64,000 nt of DNA, from NCBI GenBank assembly GCA_030426805.1, contig JAUHXU010000001.1, forward strand, positions 542,501 to 606,500. The letters run 5' to 3'. Under the pieces are notes generated by a model. It was given only the letters and a program-made list of their open reading frames with translations, searched no databases and was not told where the DNA came from. The position numbers and the translations under genes are program-made. Of the stretch, positions 43,870 through 53,744 are shown piece by piece (position 1 is the stretch's first letter; every line of letters begins with the position of its first letter). The DNA comes from a bacterium (lineage in GTDB: Bacteria > Planctomycetota > JAFGQW01).

Positions 43870-45528
43870 GTGAAACCGTTCTCGCTTCGATTCGCGCCGG
43901 CCGTCGTGCTGGCGATCGCCTCCCTCGCGCCGGCACAGCCGGTCATCCCGAAGGGCGCCGCCAGCGGCGACCTGCCGGCCCAGGTTCAGCTCCCGCCGGA
44001 CGTCGCGGCGACCGTCAACGGCCAACCGATCTCGATGAAAGAGGTCAACGAGCGGCTGTTCCGTCAGTACGGCGCGAACATGCTCGAGCAGATGATCCGC
44101 GCGAAGGCGGCACGACTCGAGGCGAAGCGACTCGGCGTGTCGCACGACGAGAAGGCGGTCCAGGAGCAGATCGACCGCTGGAAGAAGAGCTACCTCGGCC
44201 GCTTCAACAACGACGAGAAGGCGGCCGACGACGTGCTTCGCAAGCAGGGCTCGAGCTGGGACCAGACCCTCGCGATGATGCGCGAGCACCAGATCACCGA
44301 GAACCTGTGGCGGCAGATCCTCAAGAAGTCGAAATCGCCCGACGACGAGGCACTCAAGCGCCTGTTCGACCAGCGCTACGGCAAGGACGGCAAGCGGGTC
44401 GAAGTCGCGCACATCCTGCTGTCGGGCACGGCGGCCGACGAGCGCTACGCGAAGCGCTACACGCGCCGCGAGCACTACTCGAACTACGACGGTGTCGTCG
44501 CCGAAGCGAAGGCGCTGGCGGCCGGTCTCGCGCAGCAGGCGCGCGACGGGGCGGACTTCGCGGAACTCGCGAAGGAGCACTCCGACGACTGGTCGAAGCA
44601 AAACGGCGGCAAGCTCGGCGCGTTCTACCAGAACCGCTTCGGCAAGGCATTCGACGCCGCGATCGCCGACGGCGCGATCGGTGACGTCGTCGGCCCGATC
44701 GAAGGCGACGGCTCGTTCCTCGTCGGCAAGATCGAGCCGGCGGAGTTCGACACGAGCTACCGAGCTCGCCACATCTTCCTCTACTACGGCAAGAAGGACC
44801 GCGCGGCGGTCAACGCACGCGCCAACGACATCCTGAAGAAGCTGCGCGGCGGCGCCGACTTCGCGGCGATCGCGGCGGCGGAGTCCGACGACCCGCTGAC
44901 GAAGAACAAGGGCGGCCAATGGGCGCCGTTCAAGGGCGGGCAGAAGGTGCCGCAGCTCACCGCCGCACTCGACGCGGTCAAGCCCGGCGAGGTCACCGGA
45001 CCGGTCATCACGCCCTACGGCGTGCACGTGCTGCGTCTCGACGGCAAGGAGCAGGTCGCGCGCGGCACGAAGAAAGCCGCTTCCGTGATCGTCGTGTCCA
45101 CGCAGTTCGAGAAGGTCCGCGACAAGAAGCTGCAGCCGGTGATCGCCGCCGACCTCGAAGCGAAGGCCAAGACGATCCGCGCCGAACTCGGACGCGGCGT
45201 CGCGTTCGCCGAACTCGCTCGCAAGTTCAGCACCGAGAAGCTCACGGCCGAGCGCGGCGGCGCGATTCAGAACTACACCGAGCACCGCTACGGGCCGGAC
45301 TTCCACGCGGTCGTCGAATCGCTCGAGCCGGGCGAGGTCGCGAAGACGCTCGTGAAGTCGAACCACGGCTACCACATCGTCAAGCTGCTCGGCCGCGAGT
45401 CGACGACGTTCGAGGCGATCAAGGACGAGTTGTTCAAGGAGAGCCTGAAGGAGGCGCCGTCGCCGATGGAACTCCAGCAGGTGCAACAACGCGTGCTGAA
45501 CGGCGCCGCCGTCATCCGGCGGAAGTGA
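43870..45528 (+). CDS. Periplasmic peptidyl-prolyl isomerase with tandem parvulin domains
   Basis: A 552-residue exported foldase of the SurA/PrsA type. The GTG at 43870 is chosen because GGAG lies six bases upstream and the signal peptide starts there (ending near Ala-Pro-Ala-Gln); an ATG at 43849 is the alternative. A SurA-N-like helical region (~40-180) precedes three parvulin-like segments beginning at VAHILLSG, RARHIFLYYG and SVIVVSTQFE. The first two keep the fold pattern (G-G-K-L-G or G-G-Q-W; G-x-H-V-L). The third is more divergent and may be non-catalytic. It assists folding of envelope and secreted proteins. cutA follows 10 bases later. Confidence 0.9.
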   Translation: MKPFSLRFAPAVVLAIASLAPAQPVIPKGAASGDLPAQVQLPPDVAATVNGQPISMKEVNERLFRQYGANMLEQMIRAKAARLEAKRLGVSHDEKAVQEQIDRWKKSYLGRFNNDEKAADDVLRKQGSSWDQTLAMMREHQITENLWRQILKKSKSPDDEALKRLFDQRYGKDGKRVEVAHILLSGTAADERYAKRYTRREHYSNYDGVVAEAKALAAGLAQQARDGADFAELAKEHSDDWSKQNGGKLGAFYQNRFGKAFDAAIADGAIGDVVGPIEGDGSFLVGKIEPAEFDTSYRARHIFLYYGKKDRAAVNARANDILKKLRGGADFAAIAAAESDDPLTKNKGGQWAPFKGGQKVPQLTAALDAVKPGEVTGPVITPYGVHVLRLDGKEQVARGTKKAASVIVVSTQFEKVRDKKLQPVIAADLEAKAKTIRAELGRGVAFAELARKFSTEKLTAERGGAIQNYTEHRYGPDFHAVVESLEPGEVAKTLVKSNHGYHIVKLLGRESTTFEAIKDELFKESLKEAPSPMELQQVQQRVLNGAAVIRRK

Positions 45529-45538
45529 GCGCACCCCG

Positions 45539-45844
45539 GTGCGCGTCGTCCTGATCACCACGCCGCCGGACGTCGCGAACGACATCGCTCGCCGCCTCGT
45601 CGACGAGGGGCGCGCGGCGTGCGTGAACGTCGTGCCCGGCGCGACGAGCCACTACCGCTGGGAGGGGACGCTCCACGCGGATGCGGAATCGCTGCTGATC
45701 GCGAAGGTCGCGGCCGCTCGCGTGGACGCGCTGATCGCGCGCGCCGTCGAGATCCACCCGTACGACAACCCCGAAGTCGTCGCGCTGGACGTCGTCGCCG
45801 CGAGCGCCGACTACCGCGACTGGGTGCGGTCGGCGGGCGCCTGA
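45539..45844 (+). CDS. cutA: CutA family divalent-cation tolerance protein
   Basis: A 101-residue protein, the usual CutA length. Family pattern present: V-L-I-T-T-P-P at the start, A-R-R-L-V-D-E, A-A-C-V-N-V-V-P, Y-R-W-E-G and HPYDNPEVVALD. CutA forms stable trimers and was linked to copper tolerance in E. coli, though its molecular role remains unclear. It starts with GTG at 45539, 10 bases after the foldase stop, so co-transcription is likely. The 3' end overlaps the convergent gene by 34 bases. Confidence 0.93.
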   Translation: MRVVLITTPPDVANDIARRLVDEGRAACVNVVPGATSHYRWEGTLHADAESLLIAKVAAARVDALIARAVEIHPYDNPEVVALDVVAASADYRDWVRSAGA

Positions 45845-46593
45845 TCGCCCGCCGGGAAGTCGGCGGGCGTGAGCGGCGGGTTGATCCGTAGCCGGTCCGT
45901 GGTTCGTTGCGCCAGGCGCGTGCCGTTGCGCAGATGCACGATGCGGGTCGGCACCGCGCGCAGCGACCCGAACGGCGCGTGGCGCTCGAACTTGACGACC
46001 CACTTTGCCGGCGGCGCACCGCTGCGGCCGCGGCTCGTCTCGACCCACCCGGCTTCGAGCAGCCGCCCGTCCGCCGGGTCGATCGTGACGGTGAGCGGCA
46101 ACTCGCCGGCACGCTCGATCGCGACGACTTCGCGCGGCGCGCCACCGTCGTCGACGGTCCGCACGTGTCGGATCACGACCGCCGGATCGGCGAATGCGGA
46201 GTAGATGCCGATCGGCGTGCGATGGTAGCGAGCCTGTTGCCGTCGGATTTCGCTCGGCGGTAGCGAGGACCACGAACCTCGGCGCAGCGTGCGCCCGATG
46301 GTGCCTCGCACGACGGTGCGCATCGACTCGACGCGATCTTCGTCGAGGTAGCGACGCGCGTCCTCGTCGATGCACAGCGTCGGCATGCGCAGCACGCGCC
46401 GCGCGACCGTGACGCGCTTGCCCGTCCGGAGGCCGCTGGCGTGCATCTCGTAGCCGCGGATCGACGCGAGCGCTTGCGCGCCGCCTTGCTTCTCGAGCGC
46501 CGCCGTCACGATTCGACGGCCACGCGCCTTGTCGTCGATCGGCGCGAAGAAGATCAACACACAGCAGAGCGTCGGTTTCGCGAACGCGATCAT
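45811..46593 (-). CDS. Exported LolA-like protein, function uncertain
   Basis: A 260-residue protein with a short hydrophobic N-terminus (2-17, CCVLIFF) that could be a signal peptide or anchor. It has an early helix with GGAQALASIRGYEMHASG, then long stretches of beta strand ending TRIVHLRNG. The pattern (helix, then an unclosed sheet around a hydrophobic surface) resembles LolA/LppX-type lipid carriers and outer-membrane-lipoprotein-sorting relatives, but this is inference. The ATG at 46593 has GGAG upstream; a TACAAT hexamer lies 24 bases before it. It overlaps the cutA end and is divergent from the helicase gene. Confidence 0.65.
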   Translation of the reverse strand: MIAFAKPTLCCVLIFFAPIDDKARGRRIVTAALEKQGGAQALASIRGYEMHASGLRTGKRVTVARRVLRMPTLCIDEDARRYLDEDRVESMRTVVRGTIGRTLRRGSWSSLPPSEIRRQQARYHRTPIGIYSAFADPAVVIRHVRTVDDGGAPREVVAIERAGELPLTVTIDPADGRLLEAGWVETSRGRSGAPPAKWVVKFERHAPFGSLRAVPTRIVHLRNGTRLAQRTTDRLRINPPLTPADFPAGDQAPADRTQSR

Positions 46594-46616
46594 CGCGTTT
46601 TCTCCGTTCCACCGCG

Positions 46617-46622
46617 ATTGTA
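46617..46622 (-). promoter_or_regulatory. -10 of the LolA-like gene in the divergent promoter region
   Basis: TACAAT on the minus strand (46622-46617), 23 bases before the ATG at 46593, with GGAG in between. The -35 is poor. Confidence 0.38.
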
Positions 46623-46636
46623 ACACGTGTGCCGGG

Positions 46637-46642
46637 TAGAAT
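46637..46642 (+). promoter_or_regulatory. -10 of the PcrA/UvrD gene
   Basis: TAGAAT, five of six matches to consensus, 14 bases before the ATG at 46657. The predicted leader is only about eight bases and has no Shine-Dalgarno. Confidence 0.4.
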
Positions 46643-46656
46643 GCCCGCACGACCCC

Positions 46657-48918
46657 ATGCCCCCGAGCCCCGATCCGTTGAACCCCCTCCTCGACCACGC
46701 GACCCCCGCGCAAGCCCGCGCGATCACCCACGTCGACGGCCCGCTCCTCGTGCTCGCCGGCGCGGGATCGGGCAAGACGCGCGTGATCACCCGCCGCGTC
46801 GCGAACCTGGTTCGCCACGGTATCGCGCCGGAGTCGATCCTCGCGGTGACGTTCACGAACAAGGCGGCGCGCGAGATGAAAGAGCGCATCGCCGCGCTGC
46901 TCGAGGAGCCGGGCCTCCACGGCGATCGCGTCTGGGTCAACACGTTCCACGCGTTCTGCGCGCGACTGCTGCGACGGGAGATCGAGCGCCTCGATTACCC
47001 ACGCGCGTTCACGATCTACGACGAGTCGGACCGGCTGAGCCTGATCACGAACGTGATGAAGGAGCTGAAGATCGACACCGACGTGCTCGCCCCGTCGGCC
47101 GCGTCGGCGGTGATCAGCCGCGCGAAGAACGACTCGATCGGCCCGCGCGACTACGAGCGCGAGGCCGACGGCACGTTCGCGCAGATGATCGCGCGCGTCT
47201 ACGTCCGCTACGAGCACAGCATGAAGACGTCGGGCGCGCTCGACTTCGACGACCTGCTGCTCAAGGCGCTCGAACTCCTGCGCGAGCATCCGGACGTGCG
47301 GCGCCGGTGGTGCGCGCGGTTCGACTACGTGCTGATCGACGAGTATCAGGACACCAACCGCATCCAGTACCGGCTCGTCCACTTCCTCGCCGGCGAGCAC
47401 AAGAACCTGTGCGTCACCGGCGACCCCGACCAGGCGATCTACTCGTGGCGCGGCGCGGACGTCGACAACATCCTGAGCTTCGAGCGCGACTTCGAGGGCG
47501 CCGAGGTGATTCTGCTCGAGCAGAACTTCCGCAGCCTCGCGAACATCCTGCGCGCTGCGGACGGCGTGATCGCCCACAACGTGAAGCGCAAGCCGAAGCG
47601 CCTCGTCACCGACGCCGAAGACGGCGACCCGATCGCGCTGATCACGGTGCCCGACGAGTTCGAGGAGGCGCGCACCGCGGTTCGGCTCGTGCGCGAACAC
47701 TCGGCTGCGGGCGGGCCGCTTCGCGAGTGCGCCGTCTTCTACCGCACGAATGCGCTCAGTCGGAGCCTCGAGCGTGCGTTCCTCGAAGCCGGCATCCCCT
47801 ACGACGTCGTCGGCACGGTCGCGTTCTACGACCGCAAGGAGATCAAGGATCTGCTCGCCTACCTTCGCGTGGTCGTCAACCCGGACGACGACCTGAGCCT
47901 GGTGCGCATCCTGAACGTGCCGGCGCGCGGCATCGGCGCCCGGACGCTCGAGCACCTGCGCGCGTTCGCCGACACGACCGGCCAGCGGTTGCGCGCGGTC
48001 GTCTCGCAGGCCGGTCGCCGCGACACGTCGGTGCCGGGCCTGGGCCCACGCCAGCGCAGCGCGCTGCGCCGGTTCGACGGCTTCCTCGTCGAGCTGGAGG
48101 ACCGACGTCACCGCCCGGTCGGCGAGTTCATCGAGCAACTCGTCGAGGACATCGAGTATCTCGACTACCTCGACCAGAAGGGCGACCCGCGCGCCGACGA
48201 GCGCAAGGAGAACGTGCTCGAGCTGATCGCGTCCGCTCGCGAGTTCGAGGGGCGCGCCGGCCACGACGACTCGCTCGTCGCGTTCCTCGAAGACGTCGCG
48301 CTCGTCAGCCAGGTCGACCTGTTCGCGGACGAAGAGGATCGCGTCAGCCTGATGACGATCCACAACGCGAAGGGGCTCGAGTTCGACCTCGTCGTGCTCG
48401 CCGGCTTCGAGGACGGGCTCCTCCCCCACGCACGTTCGCTCGACGCCGGTGGCGACGACGCGATCGAGGAGGAACGGCGCCTCTGCTACGTCGCGATCAC
48501 GCGGGCGAAGAAACGCCTCGCGATCCTGCACGCGATGTTCCGGAACTGGGGTGGCGTGCCCGGCTCGCCCCGCACGCCGTCGCGATTCGTCGACGAGATC
48601 CCCGACGAGGTGCTCGAGCGACACGCGGCGGTTTCGCAGCGACGCTACGACCGCCCCACGTCGGATTGGACCCACGACGAGGTCGACTGGACGACCGCTT
48701 CGGACGAGCCGGATGCGTGGGAGGCGGACCCGCCGGTCCGCACTGCCGACCCGCCGACCCTCGAATCGGGGCAGCTCGTACGCCATGAGATCTTCGGGAT
48801 CGGTCGCGTCGTCCGGATCGAGGGCGCCGGACCGGGTCGCAAGGTCCGCATCCGGTTCACGACGGCGGGCGAGCGGCTGCTCGTGCTCGAGTACGCGAAC
48901 CTGACGGTCGTCAACTGA
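46657..48918 (+). CDS. PcrA/UvrD-type superfamily 1A DNA helicase
   Basis: A 753-residue ATP-dependent 3'-5' helicase used in excision repair and removal of stalled replication or recombination intermediates. Q-motif Gln near 19; Walker A GAGSGKT (35-41); motif Ia V-T-F-T-N-K-A-A; motif II DEYQDTNRIQ; motif III GDPDQAIYSWRGA; motif IV QNFRS; motif V TIHNAKGLEF; motif VI VAITRAKKRLAIL. The C-terminal ~50 residues form the Tudor-like domain seen in PcrA (VRHEIFGIGRVV). The ATG at 46657 is chosen; a GTG 30 bases earlier is possible. The FHA regulator follows 37 bases later. Confidence 0.95.
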   Translation: MPPSPDPLNPLLDHATPAQARAITHVDGPLLVLAGAGSGKTRVITRRVANLVRHGIAPESILAVTFTNKAAREMKERIAALLEEPGLHGDRVWVNTFHAFCARLLRREIERLDYPRAFTIYDESDRLSLITNVMKELKIDTDVLAPSAASAVISRAKNDSIGPRDYEREADGTFAQMIARVYVRYEHSMKTSGALDFDDLLLKALELLREHPDVRRRWCARFDYVLIDEYQDTNRIQYRLVHFLAGEHKNLCVTGDPDQAIYSWRGADVDNILSFERDFEGAEVILLEQNFRSLANILRAADGVIAHNVKRKPKRLVTDAEDGDPIALITVPDEFEEARTAVRLVREHSAAGGPLRECAVFYRTNALSRSLERAFLEAGIPYDVVGTVAFYDRKEIKDLLAYLRVVVNPDDDLSLVRILNVPARGIGARTLEHLRAFADTTGQRLRAVVSQAGRRDTSVPGLGPRQRSALRRFDGFLVELEDRRHRPVGEFIEQLVEDIEYLDYLDQKGDPRADERKENVLELIASAREFEGRAGHDDSLVAFLEDVALVSQVDLFADEEDRVSLMTIHNAKGLEFDLVVLAGFEDGLLPHARSLDAGGDDAIEEERRLCYVAITRAKKRLAILHAMFRNWGGVPGSPRTPSRFVDEIPDEVLERHAAVSQRRYDRPTSDWTHDEVDWTTASDEPDAWEADPPVRTADPPTLESGQLVRHEIFGIGRVVRIEGAGPGRKVRIRFTTAGERLLVLEYANLTVVN

Positions 48919-48955
48919 CGCCGACCGAGGACACCCACCGAGGAACGTCACCCGC

Positions 48956-50986
48956 ATGATCAAGCTCGTCATCGTCGCCGACGGCACGCCGCGCGTTCGG
49001 ATCTTCTCCGACGCCGACCTGCTGATCGGGTCGTCCGACGAGTGCGACCTCCTCCTCGAGGGGCCGGGCATCGGCGAGCGGCACTGCCGGATCGAGCGCA
49101 TTCCGTTCGGCTACAAGCTCGTCGACCTCGACACGCCCGACGGCACGCGCGTCAACGACGAGAGCGTCACGCAGAAGCGGCTCAAGGTCGGCGACAAGGT
49201 CGGCCTGGGCGACACCGCGATCTACTTTCAAAAAGCGCCCGAACGCATCGAAGCGATCATCCGCTCCGACACCCCGCCGGTGCACGGCCCGGATCCCAAC
49301 GAGCTGCGGCGGCGCATGAACGAAGTGCTCGACCGCTACGACCAAACCCTGGGGGACGAGGGCCTCGCCGAGGCGGACCAGATCCTGCAGGGCTTCCTCG
49401 CACGCCGCGGCCTCGGGTCGACGAACCTGTTGCTCGAGCGCGAGGAACGGTTGATGCGCCTGCAGCACATCAACCGGGCGCTCGCCGAGGAACGCGACGA
49501 GAAGCGGCTACTCTCCCTGATCCTCGACAGCGCCGTCGAATTGACCGGCGCCGAGCGTGGCTTCCTGCTGCTCAACAAGGTCGGACGCCGCGGACTCCGC
49601 GTCGAGGTCGCGCGCAACTTCGACCAGGAGGAGATCAAGAAGCCCTCCTACAAGATCAGCCGCTCGATCGCCGACGAGGTGGCCGAGTCCGGGGAACCGG
49701 TCGTCGTCGCCGATGCGATCCGCGACGAACGGTTCGGCGAGAGCATGAGCGTCGCGGACCTGAAGCTGCGCAGCGTCGTCTGCTTCCCGCTGAAGACGCG
49801 CGGCGAAACGCTCGGGGTGATCTACCTCGACAACCGCTTCCAGCCGGGCCGGTTCCGCGACCGTGAGACACGCGTGCTCGAGATGTTCGCGGATCAGGCG
49901 GGCATCGCGCTGCTGAACGCGCGACTCTACGCGAACCGGGACCAGGGCGCCGGCGCACCGGCCGACGACGCGGCCACCGGCGTGGACGACGAGCGACTGG
50001 CCCGCGCGCGCGACGTGCTCGACGGTGATGCGACGGCGCGCCCGACGAAATTCGCGTACGACGAGATCATCGCGTCGAGCGACGTGATGCTGAAGACGCT
50101 GATGATGCTCGACAAGATCATCCCGTCGGAGGCGGCGGTGCTGATCCGCGGCGAGAGCGGCACCGGCAAGGAGCTGATCGCCCGGGCGATCCACCGGCAC
50201 GGACCGCGTGCCGAGGGACCGTTCGTCAGCGAGAACTGCGCGGCGATCCCCGACACGTTGCTCGAGAGCGAGCTGTTCGGCTACACCAAGGGCGCGTTCA
50301 CCGGCGCCGACACCGACAAGCCCGGCCTGTTCCAACAGGCCGACGGCGGCACGCTCTTCCTCGACGAGATCGGCGACATGCCCGCCAACCTGCAGACGAA
50401 GCTGCTGCGGGTCCTGGAGAAGGGCGAGGTGCGCGCGGTCGGCAGCAACCGCGTCGAGCACGTCGACGTGCGGATCATCTCGGCGACGAACCGCGATCTG
50501 AAGGAGATGATCGACCGGCGCGCGTTCCGCGAGGACCTGCTCTACCGGCTCAACGTCTTCGAGGTGATGCTGCCCCCGCTGCGCGACCGTTGGGAGGACA
50601 TCCCGCTGCTCGTGAAGCACTTCGTGCAGGAGGCGACGCCGGCCGGACAGGACGCCCCGGGCATCCCCGACGACGCGATGACGCTCTTGCTGCTGCACCC
50701 GTGGCCGGGCAACATCCGGGAACTGCGCAACGAGGTGGTCCGGGCGGTGACCCTCGACACCGACGGTGCGCTCGGCACCGACGACTTCAGCGACGCGCTC
50801 AGCCGGAAGAAACCGACGCTCAAGCGGATCCTCGGCGACGTCGAGCGGCGGGCGATCCAGGAGATCCTGGTCCGGACCGGCTGGAAGAAGCTCGAAGCGG
50901 CGCGTCTGCTCGGGATCTCCCGGCCGACGCTCGACGCCAAGATCGAACAACTCGGGCTCCGCCCGCCGGTGGACCCGGACGCATGA
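48956..50986 (+). CDS. FHA-GAF-sigma54 AAA+ transcriptional activator
   Basis: A 676-residue enhancer-binding protein. An N-terminal FHA domain (1-95) is followed by a coiled linker (~115-185), a GAF domain (~185-325), an AAA+ domain (~370-600) and a Fis-type helix-turn-helix (~635-665, [18 protein letters not shown]). AAA+ motifs: Walker A GESGTGKE (399-406), the sigma54 loop GAFTGA (446-451), Walker [12 protein letters not shown] (464-474). It remodels RpoN-RNA polymerase. The FHA domain lacks the usual phosphothreonine residues: IGS for IGR, G-I-G-E-R-H for S-R-x-H, and P-D-G-T for N-G-T. The GAF may sense a small ligand or redox state. Targets are not evident. Confidence 0.95.
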   Translation: MIKLVIVADGTPRVRIFSDADLLIGSSDECDLLLEGPGIGERHCRIERIPFGYKLVDLDTPDGTRVNDESVTQKRLKVGDKVGLGDTAIYFQKAPERIEAIIRSDTPPVHGPDPNELRRRMNEVLDRYDQTLGDEGLAEADQILQGFLARRGLGSTNLLLEREERLMRLQHINRALAEERDEKRLLSLILDSAVELTGAERGFLLLNKVGRRGLRVEVARNFDQEEIKKPSYKISRSIADEVAESGEPVVVADAIRDERFGESMSVADLKLRSVVCFPLKTRGETLGVIYLDNRFQPGRFRDRETRVLEMFADQAGIALLNARLYANRDQGAGAPADDAATGVDDERLARARDVLDGDATARPTKFAYDEIIASSDVMLKTLMMLDKIIPSEAAVLIRGESGTGKELIARAIHRHGPRAEGPFVSENCAAIPDTLLESELFGYTKGAFTGADTDKPGLFQQADGGTLFLDEIGDMPANLQTKLLRVLEKGEVRAVGSNRVEHVDVRIISATNRDLKEMIDRRAFREDLLYRLNVFEVMLPPLRDRWEDIPLLVKHFVQEATPAGQDAPGIPDDAMTLLLLHPWPGNIRELRNEVVRAVTLDTDGALGTDDFSDALSRKKPTLKRILGDVERRAIQEILVRTGWKKLEAARLLGISRPTLDAKIEQLGLRPPVDPDA

Positions 50987-51052
50987 ACCGGCATGGAATG
51001 CCGATGAGAACCCCGGGGATCGAGCGGTCCTCGGCTGAGACGCCTTTCGCGG

Positions 51053-51081
51053 TTTCCAGAGGCTCCGACCTCTGCTACGAT
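51053..51081 (+). promoter_or_regulatory. Promoter of the FHA-CAP gene
   Basis: TTTCCA (51053-51058), 17-base spacer, TACGAT (51076-51081) with an extended TGC before the -10. The start codon is 60 bases downstream, giving a leader of about 53 bases. Confidence 0.5.
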
Positions 51082-51140
51082 TCGCGCCCTGGGGCAGACC
51101 AGGGTGTCACGCGCCGCACGAGACGGGTGAGACGCATTCG

Positions 51141-53654
51141 ATGATCGTTCTCGAACTCCACTATCAGGGCCGCCGACGTCGGATCTCGACGGATCGCGAC
51201 ACGCTCACGATCGGCGCCGGCAAGGCGTGCGACGTGCGGATCGAGGAGCCCGGCATCGCCGAGCGCCACTGCACGATCCGACGCGACCAGGTGAAGCGCC
51301 AGAACCGCCGGGGCACGAAGAGCGTGCTGCTCCTCGAGGATCATCAGTCGTCCGACGAACCGACGCGCGTCAACGGCTTCGAGACGATCAAGGCGCAGGT
51401 CGCCCCCGGGGACGTCATCGAGATCGGCCCGGCGTCGATCACCGTTCGCGGCTCGACATCGAACGCGACCGCCGCGACCGCCGCAGCGCCGACGTCCCGC
51501 GAGACCGCGGACCCGACCGCGGAGCCCGCGATGCTCGCCTCGACGGTCGCCGCGCCGGCGCCGGCCCGTACCCGCTCGGCACCGCGCAACCCCGAACTCG
51601 AGCAGGCCCCCGAGGGCTTCAGCAAACTGATGGTCGGGCTGCTGGGCTGCACGCTCGCAGCGATCGTCCTGCTCGTCGCGCTGACGACCTCGCGCCGCAC
51701 CGAACCCGACAAGCCGGATCGCACCGCGTCGCGCGTGCCGAAGCGAAGTGCTCCCGCGAAGCCGTTTGCCGGCCCCCAGGGCACGACGACCGGCGCGAGT
51801 GCCGAGCGCGGCCCGAACACGACCGCGGGGACCGCAGTCGGCGCGGGCACCTCGGGCGCACCGGCCAACGCCGGGACGACGCGCGGGCCGACCGAGCTCT
51901 CCAGCACCGAAGCGCGGCCGACGCCCGATCGGGCACCCACCGCCGGGGCCGCGAAGACGCCGATCGAGCCGCTGACGAAGAAGCAGATCTACCTGCGCGC
52001 GCTCAACGCCGATCGCCTCGCCCAGCAAAACGACTTCGCGCGCGCCGCCGAGGACTATCGGATCCTCCACGAATCGACCGACGACGATCGCCTGCGGGCA
52101 GAGCTGGCCGACCGGATCACCGATCTGTCGCGCCTCGCCGAGGCGGTGGCGCACCTGACGGCTCGGCTCCAGAGTGGCCCCGCCGATGCGCCCTCGATCC
52201 ACGTGAGCGGTGCGTCCGCACGCGTGGTCGGCACGACGACCGGCGGCATCCGCATCGCCGTCCCGAGCGGCGAGCGCGGCATGACGTGGGGCCAGATCCC
52301 GCCCCGCGCGATGGAGCGCCTGCTCCGCTGGGCGCACGACGGCGCCGAGTCCGACCTGATCGCCGGGCGCTACCTGTTCGAGTTCAAGGCGCGCTTCGAA
52401 GACGACCCCGGCCTCGAGCGCGCGTGCCACGCGTGCTTGCAGCGGGCGCTCGAGATCGCGCCGACCCGCAAGGAAGAGGTCGACGGCATCCTCCGCCGCG
52501 GCCTCGGCGTGACGACCGAGAAGGGCTTCGTGCTGTTCGAGGGGCGGTTCATGACCGCCGAACGCCGCGACCGCCTCGTCTCGGTGCGCCTCGCGAAGGC
52601 GCAGCTCCAAAACCTCGCGTCGTCGCGCTCCGAGGTGCGGCGCCAGGCCTACGACTACCTCCGCAAGGTCGACGATCTCGAGGTCTACCGCTCGTTCCGC
52701 CAGACCCTGGAGGCGCGACGCCTCGCGCTGGGCGCCGCGCTGATCGGGTCGGGCACCGGGAAGAAACTCGTCGCGCTTCGCGCGGAGAAGGAGAAATTCC
52801 TGACCCAGCGCAAGGTGCTGATGGACCGCATCTTCGACCTGAAGGAATACCCCTACCCCTATCGCGTCGAGCGCGGCGCGTCGCAGGACGACTACCAGCG
52901 CTACCTCGCGAGCCAGAAGATCATCGACGACCGCACCCGAGGCCTCCGCAAGGTCTGGGCGTCGTCGAAGGGCGCGTTCACGCTCGCGAAGGCGTTCCTC
53001 GACCAGTACGCGGTGCTTCGCGAGGTCGAGGTCGAACTCGGCAAGTTCCCGCCGGACGAGGTCCCGCCGGCGCCGTCGATCGAGCCGCTCCTCGCGCTCG
53101 GCGATCCCGGGTTCCTCGCCGAGCACTACCGCGGCAAGATGACGATCGCGAGCCTGCCGATGGACCTCCCCGAGCGCAAGCGGCTGGAGTACACCGCGGA
53201 CGTGATGGCCTACAACGCGAAGTTCGACTGCGACGCGACCAAGGCCGAACGCCAGCAGGTCCGCGTCACGAACGAATACCGGCACATGCTCGGACGCCAC
53301 GCGCTGATCCTGAACGCGAAACTGCTCGAGTCGGCGCGCGGCCACAGCCGCGACATGGTGCTGAAGGGCTACTTCTCCCACACCGCGCCCGACCCGGAAC
53401 GACGGACACCGGCCCACCGGATCCGGCTCACCGGCTACAAGCAGGTGACCTCGAGCGAGAACATCGCGCGCGGCTCTTCCGGGCCCGAGACGGTCCATGA
53501 GCGCTGGTGCAACAGCTCCGGCCACCACCGGAACCTCCTCGGAGCGCGGTGGCACGAGATGGGATCGGGCAACGTCGGCGCGTTCTGGACCCAGAACTTC
53601 GCGACGCAGGGCAAGGACTTCTACAAGCTCCACTCGCCCAAGAACGGCGGCTGA
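51141..53654 (+). CDS. FHA - transmembrane - CAP/SCP domain protein
   Basis: An 837-residue protein. A cytosolic FHA domain (1-100) is followed by an Ala/Thr/Pro linker, a membrane helix (~166-188, LMVGLLGCTLAAIVLLVAL) and a low-complexity linker to ~275. A ~400-residue helical extracytoplasmic region and a C-terminal CAP/SCP domain (~705-835) complete it. CAP features are visible: GYFSHTAP, SENIARG and WCNSSGHHRNLLG with its Ser-Gly-His-His-x-x-L core, and the GxxW end strand. Many CAP proteins bind lipids or cell-wall material. The FHA lacks consensus residues (I-G-A for I-G-R; I-A-E-R-H). One chain thus joins an internal signalling fold to an external CAP domain. Confidence 0.9.
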   Translation: MIVLELHYQGRRRRISTDRDTLTIGAGKACDVRIEEPGIAERHCTIRRDQVKRQNRRGTKSVLLLEDHQSSDEPTRVNGFETIKAQVAPGDVIEIGPASITVRGSTSNATAATAAAPTSRETADPTAEPAMLASTVAAPAPARTRSAPRNPELEQAPEGFSKLMVGLLGCTLAAIVLLVALTTSRRTEPDKPDRTASRVPKRSAPAKPFAGPQGTTTGASAERGPNTTAGTAVGAGTSGAPANAGTTRGPTELSSTEARPTPDRAPTAGAAKTPIEPLTKKQIYLRALNADRLAQQNDFARAAEDYRILHESTDDDRLRAELADRITDLSRLAEAVAHLTARLQSGPADAPSIHVSGASARVVGTTTGGIRIAVPSGERGMTWGQIPPRAMERLLRWAHDGAESDLIAGRYLFEFKARFEDDPGLERACHACLQRALEIAPTRKEEVDGILRRGLGVTTEKGFVLFEGRFMTAERRDRLVSVRLAKAQLQNLASSRSEVRRQAYDYLRKVDDLEVYRSFRQTLEARRLALGAALIGSGTGKKLVALRAEKEKFLTQRKVLMDRIFDLKEYPYPYRVERGASQDDYQRYLASQKIIDDRTRGLRKVWASSKGAFTLAKAFLDQYAVLREVEVELGKFPPDEVPPAPSIEPLLALGDPGFLAEHYRGKMTIASLPMDLPERKRLEYTADVMAYNAKFDCDATKAERQQVRVTNEYRHMLGRHALILNAKLLESARGHSRDMVLKGYFSHTAPDPERRTPAHRIRLTGYKQVTSSENIARGSSGPETVHERWCNSSGHHRNLLGARWHEMGSGNVGAFWTQNFATQGKDFYKLHSPKNGG

Positions 53655-53680
53655 TCCCCGGGCCGCCGTCCTGTATAATC
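53652..53680 (+). promoter_or_regulatory. Promoter of the FHA-helical membrane protein gene
   Basis: CTGATC (53652-53657, inside the previous stop region), 17-base spacer, perfect TATAAT (53675-53680). The ATG is 65 bases downstream after GGAGG. Confidence 0.55.
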
Positions 53681-53744
53681 GCCGGGCGCACCCGGTGCGC
53701 CACCGTCCCGAATCTCCCCCCGCCTCGACCCGCCGGAGGACCCC

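Noticed and set aside
46593..49101. Extension of the LolA-like gene far upstream through the helicase region
   Set aside because: The upstream part is antisense to PcrA motifs. The ATG at 46593 with GGAG and a hydrophobic N-terminus is the sensible start.
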